Shown: in pieces, positions 44,090-54,257 of the stretch
How positions within the stretch are numbered: the first letter of the stretch is position 1
How the letters are laid out: each line of letters begins with the position of its first letter
Assembly: GCF_029892065.1 (NCBI RefSeq)
Contig: NZ_CP120373.1
Span: 2,797,001 to 2,861,000, forward strand
From: Sinorhizobium garamanticum
GTDB lineage: Bacteria; Pseudomonadota; Alphaproteobacteria; Rhizobiales; Rhizobiaceae
Reading direction: 5' to 3'
DNA: 64,000 bases
Notes under the pieces: model-generated
What the model was told of the DNA's origin: nothing
Databases searched by the model: none
Seen by the model: only the letters and a program-made list of their open reading frames with translations
Position numbers and translations under genes: made by a program

Positions 44090-44698
44090 TCAGCGGCGCG
44101 GCTCGATGAGCGCCGCGACATCGGCGACGCAGGCATGGTGGTCGGCGAGCGCGGCGACTTCCGCCACGTGCAGGTCGCGCGCGCTGACGATGCCCGTCGC
44201 AGACGGCAGGTCGCGGGTGGCGCAGGCATCGCCCGCGATGGTGATCTCATAGCCGAGATCGAGTGCTGCACGCGCCGTCGAGGACACGCAATTGTGTGTC
44301 ATGAAACCGGCGATTACGACCTTCGTGCCGGAGGGGCCGACGAGATCGGCAAGGCCGGTGCCGGAGAAGGCGTTCGGACGTGGCTTTTCGACGATCGCTT
44401 CGGCCGGGAGCGGTTTCAGCGCATCGATGAAGGCGCCCCGTTCGGTGGCACGATCGAAGGGACCGCCGGCCGCACCCCTGTGCGCGACATGGATGATTTT
44501 CGCGCCGGCCTGCCGTGCAGCGGCAAGCAGGACACCGGCGCGCTCGACGGCGGCTTCCGCGTCGACGAGCGTCAGCGGTCCGGAAAGATACTCGTTCTGA
44601 TAGTCGATAAGGATCAGCGTCGCATCGCCAAGGGCTGGCGGCGCGGGCTCGCGGCCGGCGAGGGAAAAGAGAGTGAAGGGCGGTCTTGCGGTCGTCAT
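44090..44698 (-). CDS. Isochorismatase-like cysteine hydrolase
   Basis: 202 aa from ATG 44698 (GGAG five bases upstream, within the longer reading). Catalytic Asp in LILIDYQNEYL, Lys in IVEKPRPNAFSG and Cys in GFMTHNCVSSTARAA form the family triad, preceded by the usual cis-peptide region VVIAGFMTH. Members hydrolyse isochorismate, nicotinamide or other amides; the substrate is not predictable. A divergent LysR gene is 85 bp away. Confidence 0.9.
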   Translation of the reverse strand: MTTARPPFTLFSLAGREPAPPALGDATLILIDYQNEYLSGPLTLVDAEAAVERAGVLLAAARQAGAKIIHVAHRGAAGGPFDRATERGAFIDALKPLPAEAIVEKPRPNAFSGTGLADLVGPSGTKVVIAGFMTHNCVSSTARAALDLGYEITIAGDACATRDLPSATGIVSARDLHVAEVAALADHHACVADVAALIEPRR

Positions 44699-44741
44699 AG
44701 CGGGCTCCATTGCCTGTTCAGATGCTTCACCCTATGCTCCG

Positions 44742-44770
44742 CGAAAACGCCGATGAAGCCGAAGTTTTCG
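44742..44770. promoter_or_regulatory. Candidate LysR binding site
   Basis: Inverted repeat CGAAAAC (44742-44748) and GTTTTCG (44764-44770) with a 15-nt spacer, extended by TCCG/CGGA on the outside. It lies between the divergent isochorismatase and LysR genes, 14 bp before the LysR start. Confidence 0.5.
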
Positions 44771-44783
44771 GAGATGAACCTGC

Positions 44784-45635
44784 ATGAATGCAGAGAGCTG
44801 GGCTGATCTCGAACTGCTCGACCATATCGTCCGAGGCGGGACGCTGAGTGCCGCCGCGCGCAGCCTCGGGGTCGACCAGACGACCATTGCGCGCCGGCTC
44901 GCGGCGCTGGAGCGGCGGATCGGGGCCGCACTTTTCGACCGCATCGGTGGGCGGCTCACGCCGACGCCGGTGCTTGCCACAGTGCTCGACCGGCTGCGGA
45001 CGATTTCGGAAGAGGCGTCACTGTCGATGGCGGGGCTGATGCGGGCGACGGCGGAGCTTCATGGCCACGTGCGCGTGACGAGCGTCAGCTTCATTCTCAG
45101 CCGCATCATCGCGCCGGCGCTCGGCGACCTTGAGCGCAGCCATCCCGGCATCACCCTCGACCTCGTGGCTGACGACCAGGCACTGAGCTTCGAGCGCCGC
45201 GAGGCTGATATCGCGGTGCGCCTCGGTCGCACCGGCGAGGACACGACGCGGATCAAGCGCATCGGCGCGATCCGCTTCCGGCTCTGCCGTCCCGCCGGCC
45301 TTCCACCGGGCGAGCATCCGATCGTGCGCTACCGTGATACGCTGGCGCACGTGCCGGAGATGCTGGCACTCGACCGGGCGAGGCCGAGGGCTCGCGTCGT
45401 GCTCACCGCTGACAAGTTGGAGATCCTGGCCGAGGCGGCACTTGTGCTCGGCGCCGAGGTGATGCTGCCCGAACTCTCCGCCCGGCACGATCCGCGCTTC
45501 GAGATCATCGACGAACCGGCGGCCGTGGCCAACCGGCCGGCCTATCTGATGATCCATCCCGAAAGGGCGCGGGTGCCGAGCGTCGCCGCGGTCGCCGCCT
45601 TCGTGGAGGCGGCGGTGCGCGGCTGGCGATCTTGA
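44784..45635 (+). CDS. LysR-family transcriptional regulator
   Basis: 283 aa. N-terminal HTH: LLDHIVRGGTLSAAARSLGV with DQTTIARRLAALERRIGAAL (residues 9-50). The C-terminal LysR_substrate domain starts near residue 90 (HVRVTSVSFILSRIIAPAL) and includes the effector-pocket segment DIAVRLGR. The gene is divergent from the isochorismatase-like hydrolase, its probable target. Confidence 0.92.
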   Translation: MNAESWADLELLDHIVRGGTLSAAARSLGVDQTTIARRLAALERRIGAALFDRIGGRLTPTPVLATVLDRLRTISEEASLSMAGLMRATAELHGHVRVTSVSFILSRIIAPALGDLERSHPGITLDLVADDQALSFERREADIAVRLGRTGEDTTRIKRIGAIRFRLCRPAGLPPGEHPIVRYRDTLAHVPEMLALDRARPRARVVLTADKLEILAEAALVLGAEVMLPELSARHDPRFEIIDEPAAVANRPAYLMIHPERARVPSVAAVAAFVEAAVRGWRS

Positions 45636-45654
45636 GACCACACCAATCCGGTGA

Positions 45655-45758
45655 CTACAGCGCCGCGCGTCTTATCAGACGCGCAAAGGACGCTGTAGTA
45701 ATTTGAATCGCTGCATGTTTTTTTCCTTAAATCGGATCCGATTTAAGGAAACATGCAG
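45655..45758. repeat. Full RIME-like mosaic element
   Basis: Two joined palindromes. The left unit is CTACAGCG, inner CGCGTCTTATCAGACGCG, CGCTGTAG (45655-45698). The right unit has arms CTGCATGTTT/AACATGCAG around TCCTTAAATC/GATTTAAGGA (45711-45758). It sits between the convergent LysR and mntR genes. This is the most complete copy in the window. Confidence 0.9.
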
Positions 45759-45762
45759 TAGG

Positions 45763-46233
45763 CTACTGTGCCTTGCGGGCCGCGCGGCGGATGTAGCGCC
45801 CGAAGGCTTCGAGCGTTTCCTCGCTGACATGGTGCTCGATGCCCTCGGCATCGATGCGGGCGGTGGCCGGACTGATGCCCAGCGCGAGGAGAAACGACAC
45901 GACGATCTCGTGGCGCGCTTTCGACCTTTCGGCGATTTTCCTTCCGGCAGCCGTCAGGAAAACGCCACGGTATGGCCGCTGGACGATCAATTCTTCGGCA
46001 GCCAGCCGCTTCAGCATTTTGGCCACCGTCGGCTGGGCGACGCCTAGCCTCTGCGCGATTTCGACCTGCCTTGCCTCGCCGCTGTCATCGATTAGGTCGG
46101 CAATCAGTTCGACATAGTCCTCGACGAGCTCGGTCCGCCGGTTGCTGCGGGTCTGGCGGAAGCTCTCGACCTGCGTTTCCGGGTCGATAAGCGGCGTCGT
46201 GATTTCTTCGGATCGGGCGGTTTGGTCGGACAT
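45763..46233 (-). CDS. mntR: Manganese-responsive regulator MntR (DtxR family)
   Basis: 156 aa from ATG 46233 with AAGGAG upstream; the reading to 46320 would cross the operator. HTH region [21 protein letters not shown], wing [13 protein letters not shown], then the dimer/metal domain with [15 protein letters not shown] and [17 protein letters not shown], whose Glu/His residues bind Mn(II). It lacks the SH3 domain of DtxR, as MntR does. The neighbouring divergent operon encodes a multicopper oxidase and a ZIP transporter. Palindromes matching the MntR box lie between. Confidence 0.92.
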   Translation of the reverse strand: MSDQTARSEEITTPLIDPETQVESFRQTRSNRRTELVEDYVELIADLIDDSGEARQVEIAQRLGVAQPTVAKMLKRLAAEELIVQRPYRGVFLTAAGRKIAERSKARHEIVVSFLLALGISPATARIDAEGIEHHVSEETLEAFGRYIRRAARKAQ

Positions 46234-46276
46234 TACATGGCTCCTTGAACAACATCGTAAGCCCCCGTTGAAATCA

Positions 46277-46288
46277 TAGCAATGGCTA
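46277..46288. promoter_or_regulatory. MntR-box-like palindrome, mntR side
   Basis: TAGCAATGGCTA, flanked by ATCA on the left and AAAATG on the right. It has the TAGC-N4-GCTA core of the E. coli MntR box and lies 44 bp before the mntR start, suited to autorepression. Confidence 0.65.
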
Positions 46289-46342
46289 AAAATGTGTCGC
46301 CGCCTGCAACTCCCACGCACCGAACGGCCGCCGCTGTCGACT

Positions 46343-46354
46343 TAGCCATTGCTA
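46343..46354. promoter_or_regulatory. MntR-box-like palindrome, oxidase side
   Basis: TAGCCATTGCTA, the same TAGC-N4-GCTA core in inverted orientation, 54 bp before the multicopper oxidase start. Two boxes in one divergent promoter region suggest joint control by MntR. Confidence 0.65.
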
Positions 46355-46408
46355 TATTGTCTGACTTATGCTTATTTTGTTGTATCGTACTAACGATGGA
46401 GCGCCCGC

Positions 46409-47530
46409 ATGACGAGATGGGGGCCGTTTGAAATCACCAGACGCGGACTGCTCTGGGGCAGCGTTACGGCCGCCGGCGGGAGCGTGATCTGCGCGAGCGG
46501 ATCGTCCGTCGCTCAATCTAGCCATTTGGCCGACCATTCAGCACATTCAGCCGCTTCGCCTCAAACGGGTCATGGTTCCGCCCACGGCGCGATGATCACC
46601 GTCGGTGAGGTCGATGAAATGCGCAATGGCTTCGAGACCGCGAAGCTGCTGACGGAGTGGGACACGGGTACCGTCTCCCGGCTGCCCGACGGCCGGGTCC
46701 TTCGTACCTTCGAGGTGGAGGGGTACGACAAGGAAATCGAAATCGCGCCCGGCATCATGTTCCCGGCGTGGACGTACAACGGACGCGTGCCCGGCCCGTC
46801 GCTCAGGGCTACCGAGGGTGACCGGCTACGGATCGTCTTCAGGAATTCGGGTTCGCATCCCCACTCGATGCACTTCCATGGCATCCACGCGGCCCGCGTG
46901 GACGGCGTTCCCGGCGCGGGCCTCACCGATCCCGGCGGCGAGTTCGTATACGAATTCGACGCGCGGCCGTTCGGTTGCCATCTCTACCACTGCCACGCCC
47001 TTCCGCTGAAGCGGCACATCCAGAAGGGCATGTACGGCCTTTTCGTCGTCGATCCCGATCCGGCCAGGCATCCGGAGCTTGCCGACATCGCCCGCTCCCG
47101 CCTGCTCGGCACGCCGGAAAACGCCGAATGGCAGGAGTTTGCCATGGTGATGAACGGCTTCGACACCAATTTCGACAGCGAAAACGAAGTCTATGCGGTG
47201 AACACGGTCGCGCATGCCTACATGAAGCGGCCGATCAGGATCGTGCGGGACAGGCCGGTCCGCATCTATCTGGCCAATGTCGTCGAATTCGACCCGATCA
47301 ACTCGTTCCATCTGCACGCCAATTTCTTCGATTATTTCGACCAGGGTACGACCCTGACGCCGACCCTCAAGACGGTGGACCTGATCACCCAGTGCCAGGC
47401 CCAGCGCGGCATCCTCGAATTTTCCTTCAAGGACCACGAACCCGGCCTCTACATGTTCCATCCGCATCAGTCGGAGTTCACCGAACTCGGTTGGTCGGGC
47501 ATGTTCGATGTCGTGGAGGCGATCGCATGA
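46409..47530 (+). CDS. Two-domain multicopper oxidase, Tat-exported
   Basis: 373 aa. The N terminus has a Tat-like R-R motif (TRRGLLWGS) and a His-rich stretch after the signal (HLADHSAHSAA, GHGSAHG). Copper motifs: HSMHFHGIH (His155, 157, 160), CHLYHCH with Cys195, His203 and Met208 for the type 1 site, HLHANFF (His301, 303), and MFHPHQSEF (His351, 353). Having the type 1 motif in the first domain marks a two-domain oxidase rather than a three-domain laccase. It could oxidise Mn(II), Fe(II) or Cu(I) in the periplasm. ATGA overlap with the ZIP gene. Confidence 0.9.
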   Translation: MTRWGPFEITRRGLLWGSVTAAGGSVICASGSSVAQSSHLADHSAHSAASPQTGHGSAHGAMITVGEVDEMRNGFETAKLLTEWDTGTVSRLPDGRVLRTFEVEGYDKEIEIAPGIMFPAWTYNGRVPGPSLRATEGDRLRIVFRNSGSHPHSMHFHGIHAARVDGVPGAGLTDPGGEFVYEFDARPFGCHLYHCHALPLKRHIQKGMYGLFVVDPDPARHPELADIARSRLLGTPENAEWQEFAMVMNGFDTNFDSENEVYAVNTVAHAYMKRPIRIVRDRPVRIYLANVVEFDPINSFHLHANFFDYFDQGTTLTPTLKTVDLITQCQAQRGILEFSFKDHEPGLYMFHPHQSEFTELGWSGMFDVVEAIA

Positions 47531-48735
47531 ACGAGGTCTCCCACATAACGGCGGCCAACCCGACTTCTGGTCCGGCGCGGAAATCACGTGCGGCGCTCTT
47601 GTGGCTCATCCTGCCGATGGCGGCACTTGGCCTGGCCATCGTTTGGCTTGTGGCCACGAATCCGCTGCAGCGCTTCGGAAATGGCGCGCCACCGGTCGAG
47701 GCTTTGACGTTCGAGCGGACGATCTTGTCGGATGACGGCATCCGCGTTCTCGTGCGCGCCGGCGGTTCCGAGCCGATGACGATCGCCCAGGTCCAGGTCG
47801 ACGACGCCTATTGGCAGTTCACGCAGGCTCCGCCCGGGCCGATCAGCCGCGGGGCGACAGCCTGGATCCATTTGCCCTTCCCGTGGGTGCTGGGGGAGGC
47901 GCACGCGATCAACATCGTCACCAACACCGGTGCGACGTTCGAGCACGAAATCGCAGTCGCCGTGCCGACACCGGCGCACAATGCCAAAAGTCTGCTCTCG
48001 CAAGCGCTGCTCGGCGTCGCTGTCGGCCTCGTCCCCGTGGCGATCGGGATGATGTTCTATCCCGCTCTCAGCGGCGTCGGCCGTGATGGCATGGATTTCC
48101 TGCTTGCGCTGACCGTCGGGTTGCTGGCGTTCCTTCTCGTCGATGCCGCGGCGGAAGCCTTCGAGCTTGCGGGCGAGTCCGCCGCCATCTTCCAGGGGCA
48201 GGCGATGGTCTGGCTTGCGGCCGCTGCCAGCTTCCTTCTGCTGATGGCAGTCGGCCGACGTCAGGGCGCGCCGAGCGGGCTTGCGCTCGCAACCTTCATC
48301 GCGCTCGGCATCGGCCTGCATAACCTCGGCGAAGGACTGGCCATCGGTGCGGCTTTCGCGGCAGGCGCAGCCGGGTTGGGCGCCTTCCTGGTGCTGGGGT
48401 TCATGGCGCACAACATCACCGAGGGTATCGGAATTTCGGCGCCGCTGCTGAAGAAGCGGCCGGCGCTTTGGGTCTTTGCGGCCTTGGCTTTGCTCGCCGG
48501 AGGACCTGCCGTCGTCGGGCTCTGGATTGGCAGCCTTGCCTACGCGCCACAATGGTCGGCGCTGGCTCTGGCAGTCGGAGCGGGGGCGATACTGCAGGTC
48601 ATGGTCGAGGTCGCCGCCTATCTGATGCGCTCCGACGGGCGCGGGTCGGCGGCGCTCCTCGCCCCGGCCACGATCGCGGGACTGACGACCGGGGTCGCTT
48701 TCATGTACGGGACGGCGATGCTCGTGAAGATCTGA
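47527..48735 (+). CDS. ZIP-family metal transporter with periplasmic extension
   Basis: 402 aa from ATG 47527 (ATGA overlap). One N-terminal helix (LLWLILPMAALGLAIVWLVA) and a beta-rich domain of about 100 residues precede the ZIP domain of about eight helices. The metal-binding helices read LHNLGEGLAIG and AHNITEGIGIS, the H-N-x-x-E-G signature. ZIP carriers move Zn, Fe or Mn into the cytoplasm. The extra domain may receive metal from the oxidase encoded just upstream (inference). Predicted MntR control. Confidence 0.9.
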   Translation: MNEVSHITAANPTSGPARKSRAALLWLILPMAALGLAIVWLVATNPLQRFGNGAPPVEALTFERTILSDDGIRVLVRAGGSEPMTIAQVQVDDAYWQFTQAPPGPISRGATAWIHLPFPWVLGEAHAINIVTNTGATFEHEIAVAVPTPAHNAKSLLSQALLGVAVGLVPVAIGMMFYPALSGVGRDGMDFLLALTVGLLAFLLVDAAAEAFELAGESAAIFQGQAMVWLAAAASFLLLMAVGRRQGAPSGLALATFIALGIGLHNLGEGLAIGAAFAAGAAGLGAFLVLGFMAHNITEGIGISAPLLKKRPALWVFAALALLAGGPAVVGLWIGSLAYAPQWSALALAVGAGAILQVMVEVAAYLMRSDGRGSAALLAPATIAGLTTGVAFMYGTAMLVKI

Positions 48736-48862
48736 GCTCGTCGCGTCGCATGCGCTGGCCAATCCAGCGGTTCCGGTTGCTGTCCTATTCGCATGCCGGA
48801 TTCATTTTCTCGCAAATTCGCCTTGACGCTCTCGTGCCATCGCATTAGAAAAAATGCGAACC

Positions 48863-48876
48863 GTACCGTACGGTAC
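48863..48876. promoter_or_regulatory. Candidate TetR operator
   Basis: Perfect 14-bp palindrome GTACCGTACGGTAC, 18 bp before the GTG start of the TetR gene and just before its GGAG ribosome site. The position suits autorepression. Confidence 0.7.
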
Positions 48877-48894
48877 TAATGGAGCGATGGCGAA

Positions 48895-49542
48895 GTGCAG
48901 GGTGTCTTGGAGAGCAGGGGGGTAATTGCCGCAAGCGGTCTGACCGAGCGTCAGGGCGCCGTGCTCGAACAGGCGCTGAGACTGCTCGTCGATGGCGGCG
49001 AGAAGGCGCTGACGACTGCGGGCATCGCACGAGCCGCCAATTGCTCCAAGGAAAGCCTCTACAAATGGTTCGGCGATCGCGACGGGTTGCTTTCGGCGAT
49101 GATCAGCTACCAGGCGAGCAAGGTGAGGACCCTCGACGTTTCCGCCGGGGCGCTCGACGCGGAGGGCCTGCGCCGGCATCTTGTCGCCTTTGCCAAGGAC
49201 CTGCTTGAGGTGCTTGCCGGCGACGTGTCGCTGGCGCTGAACCGGCTGGCGATCGGCCAGGCAAGCCGCGAGGGATCGAAGCTCGGCCATATGCTGCAGG
49301 AGCGTGGCCGCCGCCAGATCGGCCGGCGCGCCGGCGCGCTGCTTGAAGCTGGCCGCAGGGCAGGGCTTCTCGCCTTCGACGATGCCGAGGAGGCTTATGG
49401 TGCGCTTTACGGTCTCGTCGTTTCCGACTGGCATTTGCGGATGCTGCTCGGCGAGGAGCCAGGCGAAATGAAGAAGGGTTTCAGCCGCAGGGCGGAGCGG
49501 GCGGTCGACGCCTTTCTCACGCTCTACGGCAAGAAAGGGTAG
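48895..49542 (+). CDS. TetR-family transcriptional regulator
   Basis: 215 aa from GTG 48895, GGAG nine bases upstream. HTH at residues 20-70: LTERQGAVLEQALRLLVDGG, then LTTAGIARAANCSKESLYKW and FGDRDGLLSAMI. The C-terminal ligand domain is helical with TetR_C features (LALNRLAIGQASREGSKLG). ilvC begins 112 bp downstream on the same strand, but it probably has its own promoter. The target is unknown apart from likely self-control. Confidence 0.9.
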   Translation: MQGVLESRGVIAASGLTERQGAVLEQALRLLVDGGEKALTTAGIARAANCSKESLYKWFGDRDGLLSAMISYQASKVRTLDVSAGALDAEGLRRHLVAFAKDLLEVLAGDVSLALNRLAIGQASREGSKLGHMLQERGRRQIGRRAGALLEAGRRAGLLAFDDAEEAYGALYGLVVSDWHLRMLLGEEPGEMKKGFSRRAERAVDAFLTLYGKKG

Positions 49543-49567
49543 CGGCGGGTCTCAAACGGACGCATAA

Positions 49568-50674
<1,107 letters not shown>

Positions 50675-50680
50675 AAACTA

Positions 50681-50713
50681 TCTCTAGGGGAGCTGTAGTG
50701 GCTCCCCTAGAGA
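50681..50713. terminator. Bidirectional hairpin after ilvC
   Basis: Perfect 13-bp stem TCTCTAGGGGAGC/GCTCCCCTAGAGA, loop TGTAGTG. On the minus strand it is followed by a TTTTT run, so it is best as the terminator for the leftward frameshifted gene, while its stem should also stop ilvC transcripts. Confidence 0.8.
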
Positions 50714-51300
50714 TTCTCGTAAGCGGAACCTAAGAAGACGCCGTTGTTAGACATCACATCGTTGATCTCGTCCAGGGCATCGTTAATCTGAGCGCAAAAC
50801 TCAGTGAGCTTGAATAGTTTTCTGTTGAATTTTTCAGATTTGATACCGATCACTGCATCTACTTCTTCGCGGCTGTTTATTGCCCTTATTAGATCTGCCT
50901 CTAGGCCGATGAGGAATTTCTTCACTCCTACATCTTTCATGACCTCGATGTCGACGCCGTGAATTATGTTCCCGAGTATGTTCCAGAGGGAATCGCTTTT
51001 CTTCTTGCCGTCTCTCTCTGTCTGGCACAGGACATCTTATCTCCAAGTTCTTGGACCTTATGAGCGGCTGGGAAGTCGTTACTTCTGCCAACCTTCGCAC
51101 TGAAATAGACAGAAGCAGGAGGTCTTTTTTGCATATTCCCCCGCGACAATGAAATATTCTCCGTCCCCTATTTTCTCCAGGCTTCGTGAAGTGCTGTACG
51201 TTGCCAGACGCGCAAGCGCCTCAATTGCGTCGTGATAAGCATGTCTGCACAAAGCGGCGTTCAACCGCAGTTTCAGTTCGCCGTTCGACATTCTGCCCAT
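50707..51300 (-). pseudogene. Frameshifted gene of unknown function
   Basis: Three overlapping leftward reading frames continue one another. The first (51300-51130) ends GEYAKK. It moves to a second at a run of six A (plus-strand T6 at 51125-51130) reading RPPASVYFSAKVGRSNDF and ending QELGDK. Near 51035 it moves to a third reading DGKKKSDSLWNILGNIIHG and onward to the stop at 50707. Repaired, the product would be about 195 aa, with a helical, charged C terminus. The GC content is lower than its neighbours. No family is recognised. Either two real indels (a decayed gene) or sequence errors. Confidence 0.6.
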
Positions 51301-51465
51301 TTGGTTTGTTAGGGTAATTCTTTCTAACTTCTATCGATTCCCAGGGTGATATTAAACGCTCGATCAGATCGAAAATTCGCGAAGTTGCACGCCATGGTGC
51401 CCTGACGTGCAACAACAAGCTGGCCCACAAGGGGAGAACTAAGACTTCTCGGCAGAAAACTAAGG

Positions 51466-51488
51466 AAGCCGGGCTCGCGCTCCGGCTT
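51466..51488 (-). terminator. Weak hairpin after the small secreted-protein gene
   Basis: Arms AAGCCGG/CCGGCTT with a 9-nt GC-rich loop, followed on the minus strand by CCTTAGTTTTC. It lies 67 bp past the stop of the gene at 51555-51809. Confidence 0.5.
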
Positions 51489-51554
51489 TCTCGTTTGTGC
51501 TGAAGGGAAGCTTCGCTGACGCGGGCGACGAGCCGGCGCCAGAGCCGAAGGGCA

Positions 51555-51809
51555 TCACATGGGATCCTTGCCCTTCATGGCATTTTCCATATGGGACTTG
51601 CACTTTGCCTGGTCGTTCGCCGCCATTGCTTCCTTGGCCATGGCAAGCTCTTTCTGCGCCATCTCCTTGCGTCCCGAGTCGGTGATCTGGCCGACATCGG
51701 TTTCGAGCTTCGTCAAGCCCGCCTGGTCGCAAGTGATATCGGCCTGTGCAAAGACGGGCGATGCAATAACCGTGAGCATGGCAGCCGCAACCAACGCTTT
51801 GTTCAACAT
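51555..51809 (-). CDS. Small secreted protein of unknown function
   Basis: 84 aa with a signal peptide (cleavage after SPVFA, about residue 21). The mature part is helical and charged, with two cysteines (DITCDQAG and QAKCKSHME) placed to form a disulfide joining the ends of a helical hairpin. KEMAQKELAMAKEAMAAND suggests amphipathic helices. Similar short proteins occur in other rhizobia; no function is known to me. Monocistronic. Confidence 0.75.
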   Translation of the reverse strand: MLNKALVAAAMLTVIASPVFAQADITCDQAGLTKLETDVGQITDSGRKEMAQKELAMAKEAMAANDQAKCKSHMENAMKGKDPM

Positions 51810-51965
51810 GATGGAACCTCCGATGTTCTTGACTGCACTTCGCGTGCAATTCGTGGAGTTCCAACCACTGTCCTCAATTTCGGTTCCATCCAGACGCGCC
51901 TAAGCGCGGCGATGCGCGTTCGAGATGCAACGAAGAAGCGGTTCGTACTTGCGAACCGTTGAGGC

Positions 51966-52937
51966 TCAATCGAGATAGAAATTGCGCGGCCATTTATGCG
52001 CGCGCAGTTTCTCGCGCTGCTCGCTAGGAAGGCCGCGTCCGTCGCCGATCGCGCAATTGCGCTCGACATTGCGGACCGAGCGCATGCCGGGGATGACGGT
52101 CGAAACGGCCGGGTGGCTGAGCACGAAGCGGAGCGCCGTTTCGGCGAGCGCGTCGGGGGCGATTGCCAGGTCCTCGACGATCTTGCGCGCGCGTTCCTCG
52201 ACCTCGCGCTTGCGCTCGCCGCGGAAATAATTGGCCCTGAAGTCTCCTTCCGGGAAGAAGGAGTCGGCGCGGATCTGTCCCGTCAAGCCGCCCTCGTCGA
52301 GCGCCACCCGGACGATCACGCCGACATTGTAGCGCTCGCACGCCGGGAACAGCTTCTCCTCGGGCGTCTGTTCGAAGACGTTGTAGATCACCTGCACGCT
52401 GTCGACGACGCCGCTTTCGATGAGGGCGAGGGCGTTTTCCGGCTCGTAGTCATTGATCGACACGCCGAAGAAGCGGATCTTGCCGTCGCGCTTCAACCGC
52501 TCGACTGCCGAGAGCCAGTCGCCACGGCCGACCCACTCGTCCGACCAGACGTGAAACTGCTGCACGTCGAGGGTCTCGACGCCGAGGTTTCGGAGACTGG
52601 TCTCGGTGCAGGCGATGACGTGGTCGGCGGGGAAGCCATCCTCGACCGGCGTGCCCGGGCGGGCAGGCCATATCCTGTTTTTTGGCGGGATCTTGGTCGC
52701 GACGTAGATCGTCTCCGAGCGTTTCTTGAGCAGCTTGCCGACCAGCCTTTCGCTGTGGCCCTCGCCATAGCCGAGCGCCGTATCGATGAAGGTGAGACCG
52801 AGGTCGATCGCCCGGTTGAGCGCGCGGGCCGACTCCTCGTCGTTGGCGCCCCGCCAGCCGCTGTTGCCGATGCCCCAGGCACCATAACCGATTTCGGAAA
52901 CGCTGAGGCCGGTGCGGCCGAGTGTTCTGTAGTGCAT
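51966..52937 (-). CDS. Aldo/keto reductase
   Basis: 323 aa from ATG 52937 (GAGAAAAGCC upstream). The start [34 protein letters not shown] (catalytic Asp and Tyr), VATKIPPKN (catalytic Lys) and FHVWSDEW (His) give the complete tetrad; the C-terminal part has [16 protein letters not shown] for NADPH binding. It probably oxidises or reduces a sugar or polyol. It lies on the same strand as, and about 130 bp past, the dehydrogenase gene, so it may belong to the LacI-controlled carbohydrate locus. Confidence 0.9.
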   Translation of the reverse strand: MHYRTLGRTGLSVSEIGYGAWGIGNSGWRGANDEESARALNRAIDLGLTFIDTALGYGEGHSERLVGKLLKKRSETIYVATKIPPKNRIWPARPGTPVEDGFPADHVIACTETSLRNLGVETLDVQQFHVWSDEWVGRGDWLSAVERLKRDGKIRFFGVSINDYEPENALALIESGVVDSVQVIYNVFEQTPEEKLFPACERYNVGVIVRVALDEGGLTGQIRADSFFPEGDFRANYFRGERKREVEERARKIVEDLAIAPDALAETALRFVLSHPAVSTVIPGMRSVRNVERNCAIGDGRGLPSEQREKLRAHKWPRNFYLD

Positions 52938-53070
52938 GGCTTTTCTCGCAGGTGGGATTGAACGGGTCGATCCGGAACGATCGGTTCTGCAGGTCGCCTT
53001 CCACCTAGGTTCCGGGCAAGGGAAGTCAACGAACACTTCGCCTCGGCATTGAGGGCTGTTGACGGGAATG

Positions 53071-54102
53071 CTAGTTCCTGTCGACCGGCTTCGAGCGCAT
53101 GCGCGACACGGTTTCGCGCTCGGCGCGCTTGCAGCGTATCGGCGGCAGGCCGCGGTCCATCAAGTCCATGTCCTCGAGCACCATGTCCCCCATGCGCTTG
53201 AAGGCGACATCGAGGGCGCCGGCCCGATGCGCCGAACGCAGGAAGCCCGGCAGCGCGCGGACGGGATGATCGAGCCCGAGCGGTTCCTCGGGAAAGACAT
53301 CGCTGGCGGCGACGATGTGCTTGCTGCGCACGGCCTCCATCAGCGCCTCGAAATCCACGACGCCGGCCCGGCTGAGCAGGATGAAGGCGGCGCCCTTGCG
53401 CATCTTCGCGAAGGCGTCGGCGCCGAGGAAACCCTGGTTTTCGCTGGTGACCGAGGCGACGACGAAGACGAAGTCGCTCCCGGACAGGACCTCGTCCAAC
53501 GAGGCCGGCTCCACGCCGTGCTCGATCAGCATCGACGGCGGCAACCAGGGGTCGAAGACCCGCGTGCGCGTGCGGAAGCCGGAAAGCAGGCGGTTCAGCG
53601 CCTTGCCGAGGTCGCCGAAGCCGATGATGCCGACGTCGGCGCCGGAGATGAGCCGCGCCGTGCGGTTGCCATCGCCACCCCACAATTCCTTGCCTTCGCG
53701 GAAGGCCAGATCCGCATCGACGATGCCGCGCGCAAGGTTGATCGCCAGGGCAAGACCAAGCTCGGCCACCGGCTCGGCAAAGACCGCGCCGGTCGTCACC
53801 ACATGGATGCCGCGCTCGAACAGCGTCTCGTAGGGCATGTTGTTGATCAGGTTGGTCTCGACATTGAAGATGCAACGCAGCGACTGCATTCGGGCGAGTA
53901 GCTCGCCCGAGATCGGCGGTTGGCCGATGATGTAGCAGGCCCCCGCCAAAGTCTCGTCGGGCAGTGCGGCAATGCCGCTGTCGGTCGTCTCGACGATCCG
54001 GTAGCCGGCGCGGAGTCGGGCGAGCGAAGGCGGGGTGAAAATGAGCTCGAGCGTACGCGGTTCCGGTGCGCTGATCACCAGCGGCAGCGAATTGTCGGAC
54101 AT
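53071..54102 (-). CDS. D-2-hydroxyacid dehydrogenase family protein
   Basis: 343 aa from ATG 54102 with GGGAGGAAGAAG upstream. The NAD-binding motif [13 protein letters not shown] is near residue 160, with catalytic-domain segments [13 protein letters not shown] and [21 protein letters not shown] before it. [16 protein letters not shown] and the [15 protein letters not shown] pattern follow. The final His of the family (HTAG-like) appears as SAHRAG. It probably oxidises a sugar-derived hydroxyacid. It is divergent from the LacI gene, with operator-like palindromes between. Confidence 0.88.
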   Translation of the reverse strand: MSDNSLPLVISAPEPRTLELIFTPPSLARLRAGYRIVETTDSGIAALPDETLAGACYIIGQPPISGELLARMQSLRCIFNVETNLINNMPYETLFERGIHVVTTGAVFAEPVAELGLALAINLARGIVDADLAFREGKELWGGDGNRTARLISGADVGIIGFGDLGKALNRLLSGFRTRTRVFDPWLPPSMLIEHGVEPASLDEVLSGSDFVFVVASVTSENQGFLGADAFAKMRKGAAFILLSRAGVVDFEALMEAVRSKHIVAASDVFPEEPLGLDHPVRALPGFLRSAHRAGALDVAFKRMGDMVLEDMDLMDRGLPPIRCKRAERETVSRMRSKPVDRN

Positions 54103-54138
54103 GGCTTCTTCCTCCCGGTCGGCTCCTTCCGATGCATT

Positions 54139-54152
54139 CGGTACATGTACCG
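54139..54152. promoter_or_regulatory. Perfect palindrome in the divergent dehydrogenase/LacI promoter region
   Basis: CGGTACATGTACCG, 14 bp, 37 bp upstream of the dehydrogenase start. A regulator site is likely; which regulator uses it is unclear because the LacI-like sites nearby have a different core. Confidence 0.5.
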
Positions 54153-54176
54153 CTGACGGAAAGGTGTACGCCAAAT

Positions 54177-54207
54177 TAAACGATTTACAACCGCGAAAAA
54201 TCGATTT
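54177..54207. promoter_or_regulatory. Candidate LacI operators
   Basis: TAAACGATTTA (54177-54187) and AAATCGATTT (54198-54207), both with the A-T-rich arms and central CG of LacI-family sites. A third, TAAATCGATTTA, is at 55419-55430 at the start of the transporter operon. Confidence 0.55.
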
Positions 54208-54257
54208 ATCGCTTGATACGCGACACTCGGCAGACTGCTTGCTCTCGGGAGGAGAGG

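Noticed and set aside
51221..51430. 69-codon leftward frame upstream of the frameshifted gene
   Set aside because: It overlaps that gene's start in another frame and has no ribosome site or coding character.
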